DNA from: Lichtheimia corymbifera B2541
Taxonomy: Eukaryota; Mucoromycota; Mucoromycetes; Mucorales; Lichtheimiaceae
Direction of reading: 5' to 3'
Length of the DNA: 64,000 nt
Assembly: GCA_000697475.1 (NCBI GenBank)
Contig: JNEU01001166.1
Coordinates: 62,001-126,000, forward strand
Part shown: piece by piece, positions 28,102 to 38,751 of the stretch
Position numbering within the stretch: position 1 is the first letter of the stretch
Layout: every line of letters starts with the position of its first letter
Notes under the pieces: model-generated
Told to the model about the DNA's origin: nothing
What the model saw: the letters and a program-made list of their open reading frames with translations, nothing else
The model's database searches: none
Program-made: the position numbers and the translations under genes

Positions 28102-29118
28102 ATTGAGATTGCCCACCTCGAACTTCAAACTTGCACACAAGATGCTCTTGGTCATGCTGATCAACTTTGTCTTATTAAAGAACCCACACTTCATTTGAGG
28201 ATTTTGAATGGGAGGGTGTAATGTGGGGTTACTATGATGGGCGGAAATTCCGGACCCGCCCGGATTCATTGAAATGCCATTTAGTATGCAATATCTTTGG
28301 GTTCCCCATTTCGAACTTGAAACTTGGTAAGAAGGTTCGCTGAGACATACTGATCAACTCCATTCATTTAAAAACAGCATACTTCATTATGATGTTTCAA
28401 TGAATCCGGCGGTCCCAATATAGGGGAAATGATGGACGGTCGGAACGCAAGGTGGGTGGTGTATAGTGCACACCCCCGCCGTTGCCTGCCTCCATCGTGA
28501 AACTTGGTCAGGCCGTGGGCTTTGATATTCTGATCAACTCCATTCATATTAAAGTCGCAGGATTCATTGTGAGATTAAAAATGGGGGCGTCCGATGATGA
28601 ACGGACGCGGATATATATAGGCTGGACGGCCCATAACCTTGAGATTGCCCATTTCGAAGCCCAAACTTTCACACAAGGTGCTCTTGGACATGCTGAGCGA
28701 CTTTGTATTAATAAAGACCTCACGCTTCATTTGAAAATATTGAATGGGAGGGTATAATGTGGGATTGACTATGCTGGACGGAAACTGGGTGCCCGCCGGA
28801 TCCATGGTTTATCGATTTAGTATGAATTACCTTGGGATTCCCAATCTCGAAATTGAAACTTGGACAGAAGATGCTCTCGGACATGTTGATCAACTTTATT
28901 CATTTGAAAACGCATGCTTCATTATGAAATTTTTTGGATGGGTGGGTCTAAATATAAGAGAGACGACGAAACGCAAATAGGGTGTATAGTGCACATCCCC
29001 ACCGTTGCCCACCTCCATCGTCAGACTTGGTCAGACGCTGGGCTTCGACATGCTAATCAACTTCATTCAAATAAGAACCTCATGCTTCATTGTGAGAATT
29101 TTGAATGGGAGCGTAATC
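28102..29118. repeat. Degenerate satellite: two copies of a trimeric (about 535-bp) higher-order unit
   Basis: Six diverged monomers of about 160-190 bp start near 28102, 28294, 28479, 28638, 28829 and 29001. All share a core like CTTGG..GACATGCTGATCAACTT..ATT followed by ACACTTCATT and TTGAATGGGAGGG. Monomers 1 and 4 (TTGAGATTGCCCA, CAAGATGCTCTTGG), 2 and 5 (TTGGGATTCCCAATCTCGAA) and 3 and 6 (GTATAGTGCACA..CCCC, CCGTTGCC..CTCCATCGT) pair up, so the region is A-B-C, A-B-C with a higher-order period near 535. Stop codons in all frames make coding unlikely, although one frame of each monomer gives a similar peptide around DALGHADQL, suggesting either shared ancestry or an old coding origin. It ends about 170 bases past the stop codon of the minus-strand kinase. 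Confidence 0.8.
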
Positions 29119-29286
29119 CCTTTCTGTAGATTTGATTCCTGTAATGAAACTACGAAATTGCATATACATGCAAGCTTATTGATCATTATCTTTTAGGCAC
29201 GTAGCATTTAGCCATTCAAAATTAAGAAGTGAAGCGAGCTAGTACGCAGAAATTAAAAAGTGATAGTATTATTGGATTCTGCTTAT

Positions 29287-32200
29287 TCAACTAATGATAC
29301 ATTGTTCATCAGAAGAGGACGTGAAAGCGGCTACAGCACTATTCTTTCTACTCCGTGTTTTCCTGCCACTGCCTCCTTGTCGTACAATATCCTCAGCACC
29401 CAATCGCTGTTGGTGTTCCTGCATAGCGATCGTATGTGAGAGTAATGCAGGATTTTCACATAGAGCCTTGACTTCATGTGGTGTTAGACCAAGAGCCTCA
29501 GTATATTTGCGGATGTTGGCAGCTTGTGGATGACGCTTTAAAAAGTCGAGAGATGAGGACTCGGATGCGCAACGTATGCGAGCAAACTCGGGTTCCATGG
29601 ATGGTATTCCTTTGGGCAAAACATGTTGATCACGACGGTGATTGTAGATCTTTGCAGAAAACACCCACTATACATAGGTCAGTCTTTTATCCGTGGTGCG
29701 CATAGACGGTTACTTACATCATAAGATGGCTGCTGATTATTCACTTTGGGTGGACATGAAAAGGCTTGATGTCTGCATTCGTCATGGCAAACCAAGGAGC
29801 ACACTAGACATTACATGTGTCAGCAGCAGCAGGGGTATGTGCCATTCATTAAGGTACTCACCTTCACAAAAAGATACTTGATCTTCAAGCTTGCCGTCAC
29901 ACACTTTGCATTCAATTGCTGAAACAAAAAGACTATCATTAGTACTTTATACGCTTATGACATAAAATCCATTCGTGAACACTTACTTCTACCAAAGTTC
30001 GTCTGAGTGAATCTGTGTGCTCCAGGAGGAATTTGCTCGTTTTCACCAGCTTGCTCATCCAGCGTGCTTCTTCGGCTTAGGCCACCATCCGATCCATTGT
30101 CCTTTACACACTCATCAGGCATGATATTGTAATACACCCTCGGGTATTGCAAGTTGCGTTCATTTTCAATGGTTGGTGGTTCTTCGGATACCATACTCTC
30201 TTCCTCTTCTGATACTAAAAGATATCAATGAATCCATTCTAATCTGTTACGTCATGATATTATCTTACCAATAGATGGCTGTCGCATCCTTCTTTTTATA
30301 GAAGATGATGACGAAGCTGCTGATGATTTCTGCTGATGCTGGATTATCCATGGATGTTGCTTCAGATGAGCTGCACTAGGACGCTGATCGGGATCCTTTT
30401 GGAAGCAATTGCGTAGAAAGTCTTGTAGATCCTATTACCAAGATAAAAGCTGTTAGCATGCAGCTGGTAGTAGTAAGATAATTGTATATCTTACATCAGA
30501 TAAGTTTTCGGGTATAGGTGGACAATCATCTTCAACAATGCGAAACATGGCAGACATGGCAATCAGGTTGGCATACGGTGGTTTCCCTGTGGCTAGTTCA
30601 ACAATGGTACATCCAAGCGACCTGCATAATGATGATTCAAGTCAGCCCTTCATTTCTAAATAGGATGATATATAACAAATCTACGTTACCAGATGTCAGA
30701 CTTGGGTGTTGCTCCTTTGAGTTCGATAACTTCGGGTGCCACTATTGAATTGCAAAGTGAATATCCTGCCATCTTTGTTCCTTTCTATACACGTACTCCA
30801 ATTAGGCGTTCCTGATATGGCCCCATCTTCGGTATTTTCCTTGATCTTCATGTTCAGTGATACACCAAAGTCAGTCAGCTTGACATCGCCCGTCTTGGTG
30901 GTCAGGATATTGGCAGCCTTGAGATCGCAGTGAACGACCTAATAGCCTCGTTGATATAAGCACATGTTTCCTTTTGGAGATACACTCTTCACCGTCCATA
31001 CCGAATTCTCGTGAAGATACTCAAGTCCATTCAAAATCTTGACGCAAAATGAGGCAACTAGCTTTTCCGGAAAGGCACCAAATGCTTTGAGCGTCGACAT
31101 CAAGGATCCATTCTCAGCATATCTATGTTCATCACCCCATGTGAGCTTCAAAAAGTATATAGAGAGATTGACAGCACATACTCGAGCACGATGTTGATGT
31201 GGTTCTTGCTACGGACAAAGCCCAAATAACTGATAACGTTGGTATGTGACAAGGTGCGTAAGAGAGCGACTTCTTTCTATGATATCCATGGCAGAGACGT
31301 TAGTATCTAGATCTAATCCATTAGCGCTGTATAATCCTTATATTTACCATAATCTCCTCATCCAGCATCCCGTCTTCGCCAACTTGAAGTCGCTTCACTG
31401 CCACAATTTCACCGGTCGTCAAATCAAGGGCTCTATCGTGCTCGTTAGTATGTGTTTGCCCTAGATACGTATATGCACTTACTTGTATACCGATCCAAAT
31501 TGGCCCTTTCCGATGCAATTCCCTAGTTGCTATGAAACGACAAGTCAATCACGATGTTACCATATACGAAGTAGGACTTACAAATTGGGAAGTTGGTGTC
31601 CCATCTCTGCTCTTTAATGATAGCGTCTCACGTGCATCTTGAATCAGCAAGCTACTTCTTCTTGACCCTTCGCAACCAGGAGCAGAGGAGTCGATCGATG
31701 TATTGCGTGACATGGTAACCATACACTCTTCTACCAGCGAATCGCTCTGTTCACGATGGCGCATACTGATAGTGGGGGCTGATGGGCGACGACGATCGAA
31801 ATTGTAAAACCTGGCAGCTTGTTCGTCGATATCCAGTGGTTCATTTTCAGGAATTAGTTGAGATAGTGAAGTTGAAGCAATATAGTGACTTTGACGGTTG
31901 CGATTGGAAAGTGAGTTTGATGACAAGCGTAGTGGCGATCTTGGTGGACGGGAGCCTGAGGATAAGGATGGCAGTGGGGAAGGAGAAGGAAATCTGTAAT
32001 TGGTATCAATGGAATACCCAGCATCAGGGGAAAAGGAGGATGATTGTTCGTGGGAAGGGAAAAGGTGTGAGTGATTGAACAGGATATTAGATGAGGATGA
32101 GGATGATAATGATGACGACAATGATGATGATGGTTGTGGTGGCTGTTGATATGGGTGAAGATCGTCATCATCCATTACTGCAAGTTCGTTGATAGCATTA

Positions 32201-33021
32201 CTCAATCTGGACATATTTTTCTTCTTGTTCTCCTGACAGTGGCCGTTCTTCTCCTTGATGTGATCATTCTCCTTGCCAACGGATGATGCCCGACGACTAA
32301 AATGGGATGGGTCTTGCTTATACTGTGCCAGCACGAGAATAGTGTACAAAACCTTTACAAGGAAATGGATCAGCAATTGACAATGACGTTAGAATGAGAA
32401 TCATAACAACTTACTGGTGTCAGGTTTTTACCCTCGAATAAATCTGTTGCTTCAAACAGCTGACTTTCTTCCAATCCAAGCTATTATATCACCATATTCA
32501 ATGTCTGTGCCCCACCACCATCATCCCCCCTCCTCTCAGATGATTCCCCTTACCTGACGAGCACCATGCAAGAATCGAACAATGTTATCCATCTACACCA
32601 CATCTTAGTAAATTGCTACTACTGCTACCATAAGAGTTAATGATTACTTTGACAAAGGATAAATCTTTTTGGCCAATGTTGCGAACAGTCCCCGGCCTTA
32701 GGATGTTGAGTAACCTATGTAATAAAAAAAGCATATCAGCCTTGCATGCATTATTTGACCCGACAATGAGGTAGGTACATACTTGCATAATACAATGCCG
32801 TCTCGCAGTACATGGCTCAATTGATCGACGCTTTCGACTTGTTGCTCTTCATCTTCCTCGGCAAATACGGTGCTGTTTAAAAAATCAACGACATAGGCTT
32901 GTCTTTCTTCAGATAGTTCATCCAGTAATTTTGGCTTTGCTATGCAAGTCGTTGTATGTGGCAAATGGCTCGCTGGCGTTGTTGCAACATAGGCATGCGG
33001 TATTGTTGCTGAAGTCGTCAT
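29287..33021 (-). CDS. Septation-type (Cdc7/SepH-like) protein kinase with CH and C1 domains
   Basis: Exons (transcript order): 33021-32783, 32714-32648, 32592-32554, 32480-32415, 32352-31582, 31529-31483, 31432-31348, 31270-31182, 31122-31002, 30938-30797, 30741-30690, 30621-30495, 30431-30269, 30214-29987, 29918-29862, 29803-29718, 29667-29287; phases close and give 919 residues. Residues about 25-150 form a calponin-homology domain ([37 protein letters not shown]). A Ser-rich linker follows. Kinase at about 395-655: [11 protein letters not shown] (Lys423), catalytic loop HCDLKAAN (511-518), DFG (531-533), [27 protein letters not shown], closest to fungal septation-network Cdc7/SepH. The HRD Arg is Cys. 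Residues about 736-776 are an atypical C1 finger (H-x12-C-x2-C-x10-C-x2-C-x4-H-x2-C-x6-C). It probably links cytoskeleton or membrane cues to cytokinesis signalling. Exon 8's acceptor is chosen by phase. Confidence 0.87.
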
Positions 33022-34218
33022 AATGAGGATGGCCGTTAGATAGGGTAAAAAGCGATGAAGAAGAGAAGAAAAAGAAAATGGGAAAACCTCTTTCCAATTC
33101 GGCGGCAAACAATGTGATGGGATTGGAAGGGGTTCACAGAGTGTTGGTTGATATGGGTTGGGGTGATGATGATGATGATGATGATCCTCTTTTTTTATTT
33201 TTTATTTAGGGCAAGGTGAATCAGCAGCAGCAGCAGCAGCAAGCAGGAGAATCAAATTGTCACGAAGGTTGGATACAGTTAAGGGTGATGGATTATCATT
33301 ACACTTGAAATCAATTGCTGATTTCATCCTTCTGTTGCTGCTCCTGATATATGGTATTGAGGAGATGATCATGGGAAAGCAACAATGAGCTCAGTTCAAG
33401 CCAAGTCTCTTCATTAAACAAGAAGGAGTAGTTTGACTATATCCACTTTTGACGTTTACCCCTCGCTTGCTTGTTAAGAGCTCTCCCATTTTGTAGCATT
33501 GCCTCATTTGAGCGTTGCACACAGACATCGCCTAAAGCATCGCGCATTCAATTTCCCTAGAAGCCCGTGCTATACAGCTATTCTCCCCACCACCCTCCTT
33601 CATCATCACTATTATTTTACGATCATCACCGGTTGATGATGGGAATCAGCATTACAATTAAACCAGCATCATGCGTGCATATGAAGATGCCCCTTTATGG
33701 ATATAAACAACGCCATGCTTATGTATCATTATTGCTACCAGTGGATGTTGAAGAATATCGTCTGGGGACATGTTGTAAAGGATCATTGCCAAAGTGGCGA
33801 TACAGATAAATTGTTGTCAATCCGACATCCAAAGTTGACAACAACAAGCTTACTATCTTTATCTTGCTATGGGTGGAAGTCAGTGAATGATCACCCATTT
33901 GTGCTAGACAGAGATATCATGTTGATAAATGGTATATGTGCACCCATCATTGGTAACCAGCTTGTGAATCTTTTCCTCGACCCCCACACCAGAACCACCA
34001 TTATCATCATCACAATAAAGATAAGAGCTCTGGATGAAGATTATATTAATAATGACATTTCATAGCTATTTACTATCATATGGGTCGCCTTCCAATTGCT
34101 ATGGGAATGGCAGTAGAATTGTATGCATAATGTGGTCGATGTGTCACATGTCGGAGTGTAACGATTGAGCATAGTAACTGTCTCTGGCCAAGCAAGCCTT
34201 GAAGCTACCTCTTGCCCC
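33022..34218. other. Divergent intergenic region between CH-kinase and eIF3a genes
   Basis: No gene supported. It should contain both promoters. Visible features: a (GAT)n run (about 33164-33184), a CAG repeat (about 33222-33243), and a pyrimidine-rich ACCTCTTGCCCC directly before the eIF3a ATG at 34219. Short open frames here have no family motifs. Confidence 0.5.
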
Positions 34219-37200
34219 ATGCCTCCATTCTACGCGGTGAAGCCGGATAACGCCCTTAAGCGAGCTGAAGGTAATGGATGGATGAAGAGATGGATGGATA
34301 AACGATGGATGAATACTGATAGATTGATGTTGGAATAGAGCTCTGCCAAGCTGGTCAAGATGAAGTCGCATTGCAAGCTCTTCATGAAGTTGTCCTCTCA
34401 AAGCGATCCCGCAGCTATGCTCTCACCATGATGGAACCCATTATGCTCAAATACATTGAGTTGTGTGTCGACCTTCGTAAGGGAAAGATGGTCAAGGAAG
34501 GCCTTCATCAGTACCGTAACATTGCACAGAATACGAGCGTCAACAGCATCGAGGTAATACGCGACCCATTTGCCACGCAATCTTTGTACAACAGGAATTA
34601 TTCATACGACTCTTTCACGATCGATAGACTGTTATCAACAAGCTTCTTGAATTGGCCGAGCAAAAGGTTGGCGAAGCACGTACTAAGGCTGATCAAATCG
34701 CAGTGGACTATATCGATGACTTGGAAGCTTCTGAGACACCTGAATCTATCATGCTCAGCACTGTGAGTGGAGAACAGACCAAGGATCGTACGGATCGTGC
34801 TGTTGTTACACCATGGCTCAAGTTTTTGTGGGAGGCATATCGCACTGTGCTTGATATGTTGCGTAACAATGCTCGCTTGGAAACGCTTTATCACTCGGTT
34901 ACCAACAAAGCATTCTCTTTCTGCTTGACCTATTCGCGCAAGACTGAATTCCGTCGCTTGTGTGAAATCCTACGCAACCATTTCCAAAACATGTCAAAGT
35001 ATTCGCATCAACCTCATTCGATCAACCTCAACGACCCCGAGACTTTGCAACAATACCTTGACGCACGTTTCACTCAATTGAATGCTGCCGCTGAACTCGA
35101 ACTCTGGCAAGAAGCATTCAAATCGGTGGAAGATATTCATATCCTCTTGACAACCTCGAAGCGTCCACCCAAACCATTCATGATGGCCAACTATTACGAG
35201 AAGCTCACCAAGATCTTCATGGTCAGCGAGGATTATTTGTTCCATTCTGCAGCATGGAATCGTTACTCCAACATTGAGCGTATGTTCAACAAGAATTTGA
35301 CGGATGAGGAACAATCACGCATGGCATCCATTGTTTTGCTTTCCGCTCTTGCCATCCCTATCATCACCACCACCAAGACTCGTCCTGGCTACGTTGAGGC
35401 TGATGAGCAACGCATTCAAAAGCTCAACCGTTTGTCCATGTTGATGGGTCTTCCTTATCATCCCACCCGTACCGGTCTTTTGAAGGAGGCTCTCAACAAG
35501 AACATTTTGTCCCGTGTTCGCCCTGAGATTCGTGATTTGTACAACATCCTCGAAGTTCAATTCCATCCCTTGTCGATTTGCAAAAAGATCAACCCTATCA
35601 TGACTAAGCTCTCCGAAGATCCTGACATGGCTCGCTATGTTCGTCCTCTTCACCAAGTCATCCTTACCCGTTTGCTTCAACAACTCTCCCAAGTCTACAC
35701 CACCGTCAAACTCGACTTTGTTTTGCAACTTGCTTCATTCCCCGAACCTTACAACTACGATGCCGCCACCATTGAAAAGTTTATCATGAACGGATGCAAG
35801 CGTGGTGAATTGAACATTCGCATCGACCATGCTTCTCAAAGCTTGATGTTTGAGACCGATTTGTTCGCTCCACCCAAGGATACTGTTACTGAAGGAATGC
35901 AATTGCAATCATCCCCTGCTGATCTCATGCGTACTCAACTCTCTCGTTTGGGTAACCGTCTTGGTGCTGTTGCACAAATGATCGATCCTACCGTCAAGGA
36001 GCATGCCACCAAGAACAAGCAAGAAGCTCTCCAAAAGGCACTCAAGGGTGTTGAGCAAGAACACAAGGCCATGCTTGCACGCAAGGGTGAGATTGAGCGT
36101 CGCAAGGAGATCATTGAGAGCGAATTGTCTCGCAGAGAGAAGCAAGCTGCCCAAGAACGTGCCATTGCTGCTCAAAAGAAGGCTGAGGCTGAGAAGAAGC
36201 GTGTTGAAGAAGAGCAACGTCGTCGTGAAGAAGAGCGTCTTAAGCGTGTGCAAGAAGAAATTGCTCGTGATCAAGCTAAGCGTATTGCTGAAGAAATTAC
36301 TGCAAAGACCGGTCTTCAACTCAAGCCTGAGGAGATTGAAAACTCAGATGTCAAGACTCTTCTTGATTTGAAGGTGTCTCGTCTCCAGACCGAACAAAAG
36401 GAACTCAGTGACCGTCTCAAGCAAATTGGCAAGCGTATTGACCACATTGAACGTGCTTATCGCAAGGAGGAAATTCCTTTGCTTGAAAAGGACTTTGAAC
36501 GTCAACAAAAGGAAGACAAGGCATTCTACCAAGCTTCTTGCAAGGCTGAACTTGAGACTTCCAAGGCACAACATGAGGAGAACATGAAGCTCAAGTCACG
36601 TCTTTCTCGCATCCTCGATGATTACATGGTCTACAAGAAACAACAACAAGATAAGCTCCAATCTGCTGTTGAGGCTCAAAAACGTGCTGTTGAGGAGGCT
36701 ATTGAAAAGGAAAAGCAAGAACGTATCGCCTTGTGGCGTGAGAAGCGTGAAGAAATTATCAAACAACGTGAAGCTGAGGAAGCTGCTCGCAAGCAAAAGG
36801 AAGAGGAAGAACGAAGATTGCGTGAAGGTAAAAGAGGGAAAAAGATTCATGCGTCGACAATGTGATATTCATTTTTTATTCTTTTGCTATACAGAACAAG
36901 AACGTAAGGAAGCTGAGCGTGCTGAACAACTTGCTAGAGAAAAGGCAGAGCGTGAAGAAATCAACAGGTAATACGATTTGATGATGATTGGTTATATCAT
37001 TGATATTGACACACGGTAATAGAAAACAAGATGAGCTTGCTCGTAAGCAACGTGAGAGGGAACTCGAAATTGAAGCAAAGATGGCACAAAGACGACAAGC
37101 ATCACCAGCACCTGCTGCTGCTGCTGCTGGTGGCCGACCTTCTGGTGGTGCCTATGTACCTCCAAGCCGTCGTAATCAACCCGCTGCTGGTGGTGATGAC

Positions 37201-37512
37201 AGAGATAGCTGGCGTTCAAGTAGCCGCCCTATTGGTGCATCCTTTGGCAGCAACCGCGATCGTGATCGTCGTCCTGGCGGTTTTGAACGTGGCGGTTTTG
37301 AGCGTGGTGGCGAACGTGGCGGTTTTGAACGTGGCGGCGAACGTGGCGGTTTTGAACGCGGCGGCGAACGTGAACGTGATGGTGGTTGGCAAACTGCTCG
37401 TCGTGGCGCACCTGGTGGTGGTCGTGATGGCGACAATGGTGGCAGTGGTGGTAGCTGGAGACGTGGTGGAGGAGCAGGCCGTGGTCCTGGATCATCCGGT
37501 AGTCGCTGGTAA
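34219..37512 (+). CDS. TIF32: Translation initiation factor eIF3 subunit A
   Basis: Largest core subunit of eIF3, a scaffold on the 40S ribosome. Exons: 34219-34270, 34339-34553, 34628-36827, 36895-36967, 37023-37512; phases close and give 1,009 residues. Exon 1 encodes MPPFYAVKPDNALKRAEE, the expected start with an intron inside the AEEL block. The N-terminal helical repeats contain TKADQ, WEAYRTVLDMLRNN and FCLTYSRKTEFRRLCE, followed by a PCI domain at about 340-505 (HQVILTRLLQQLSQVYTTVKL...). From about 560 to 850 it is a long charged coiled coil (Lys/Glu/Arg), as in all eIF3a. The C-terminal about 130 residues are Gly/Arg-rich, with tandem GGFERGGER units (about 37280-37375), a likely RNA-binding tail comparable in position, not in sequence, to the repeat of animal eIF3a. 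Strong codon bias signals high expression. Confidence 0.97.
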
Positions 37513-37714
37513 TCAGAGTGGAAACGAAGATAAAGAAGCATTGACAACGGTTGATACAATCCGTTCTCTCCCCTATCTAATCCAACATCATTTTGTTTCC
37601 GTATTTCCCCCATTTCTTGTCATCAACATAAAGTCCCTTTTTTTTCCCTTTTTGTATTTGAGCAAATCAATCAATATACAACATCCACAAGATATATATA
37701 GTTTGCAAACTAAA

Positions 37715-38125
37715 TCATAGTCCACGACCACCAAGTTGTTCAATCATCACATCGATAGCATCACCATCCTCCATTTCAAGCTACATATATAAAACATACA
37801 TAAGACGGCTTGTATCATTATGCAACTTTTGTTCTTACCTTCTGGGGGGTATCAGTGGGTTGAACACGTTCACCATCATAAAGGAAACGCACAGAATCAG
37901 GCGATTTGCCCTGACGTTCGCAGTAGGCATCCATGAGCTTCTTGAGAGGAGTACTTTGCTTAATCTTGAAGAACACTTCATTCCGATCCTGTTTGTCCTG
38001 GAGTTGTCAATTCACAAGCCATGCTCTTTGTAGAGCCTACTTACCTCGCCGACGACCTTAATGTTGATGTGTTCGGTGGATGGAGCTCCTTCCTTCTTTT
38101 CAATCTTGGTATCAGCTTTGTCCAT
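37715..38125 (-). CDS. SMT3: SUMO (ubiquitin-like modifier)
   Basis: Small ubiquitin-like modifier that is conjugated to lysines of nuclear proteins. Exons (transcript order): 38125-38045, 37997-37839, 37780-37715; phases close and give 101 residues. Key blocks: a flexible N-terminus with charged residues, [76 protein letters not shown]. The protein is made as a precursor: mature SUMO ends at Gly-Gly and the last three residues (RGL) must be removed by a Ulp-type protease. The 3' end converges on eIF3a with only 202 bases between stop codons, so transcripts probably overlap or sit close to one another. Confidence 0.97.
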
Positions 38126-38751
38126 GGTGTGTAGTTACAGTGACGCGTGAAGAAGACAAGAGTGTTGGTTTGACGCGTTATGCGACATTTGATCCTGTTT
38201 TAAACCACAGTCATACTCGCCAACCTTCCCCTTCCAGCAACCCCAGCAACCACACATGATCTCCCTAACACCCATAGCGCACAATATCCATATAGTTATA
38301 TCGGGTGTATTCTAATGAATAACAATTTGGATTTAATAAAAGGTTGGCATGCTTTACCTGGAACATTGATAGCTCATTCAAAGAGTGCAGCGTAGTAATG
38401 GCTCAAAGCCTATGATAGCAAAGTATTCTTGACCACCCTTAATTTCATCTTGGCATTCTCAAATAAGGATCAGTTGTTACGTTCGGGAAAAAAAAAACAT
38501 TACACATACGCCCATCAAAGTCTTTGAAAGGCATGACAGGTACATTATGTAACACAGGCAATATCTATCGCCGAGGATTTCGAGACGCATTATACATGTT
38601 GAAGTTTGTGATCATTGTCATAGATGCCGAGCCACGTAACTAAGCCCCATCCCCAAAGCCTTAACTTAGGTCCACTTAACAATGAGCACCGATCATTGTA
38701 GTATAAAAGAAATGACATCTAGTCTGAAGTTTAGAATTATTTACACTCAAA
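38126..38751. promoter_or_regulatory. Divergent intergenic region with TATA box for the first P450
   Basis: No coding sequence seen. TATAAAA lies at 38702-38708, about 45 bases before the P450 ATG at 38752, a close but workable spacing. The SUMO side has no obvious TATA, as expected for a housekeeping gene. An A-run (about 38489-38498) and AT-rich stretches are otherwise unremarkable. Confidence 0.5.

Noticed and set aside
35909..36319. Antisense and shifted open frames over eIF3a
   Set aside because: Shadows of the Lys/Glu-rich coiled-coil coding sequence; Leu/Phe-rich nonsense translations.
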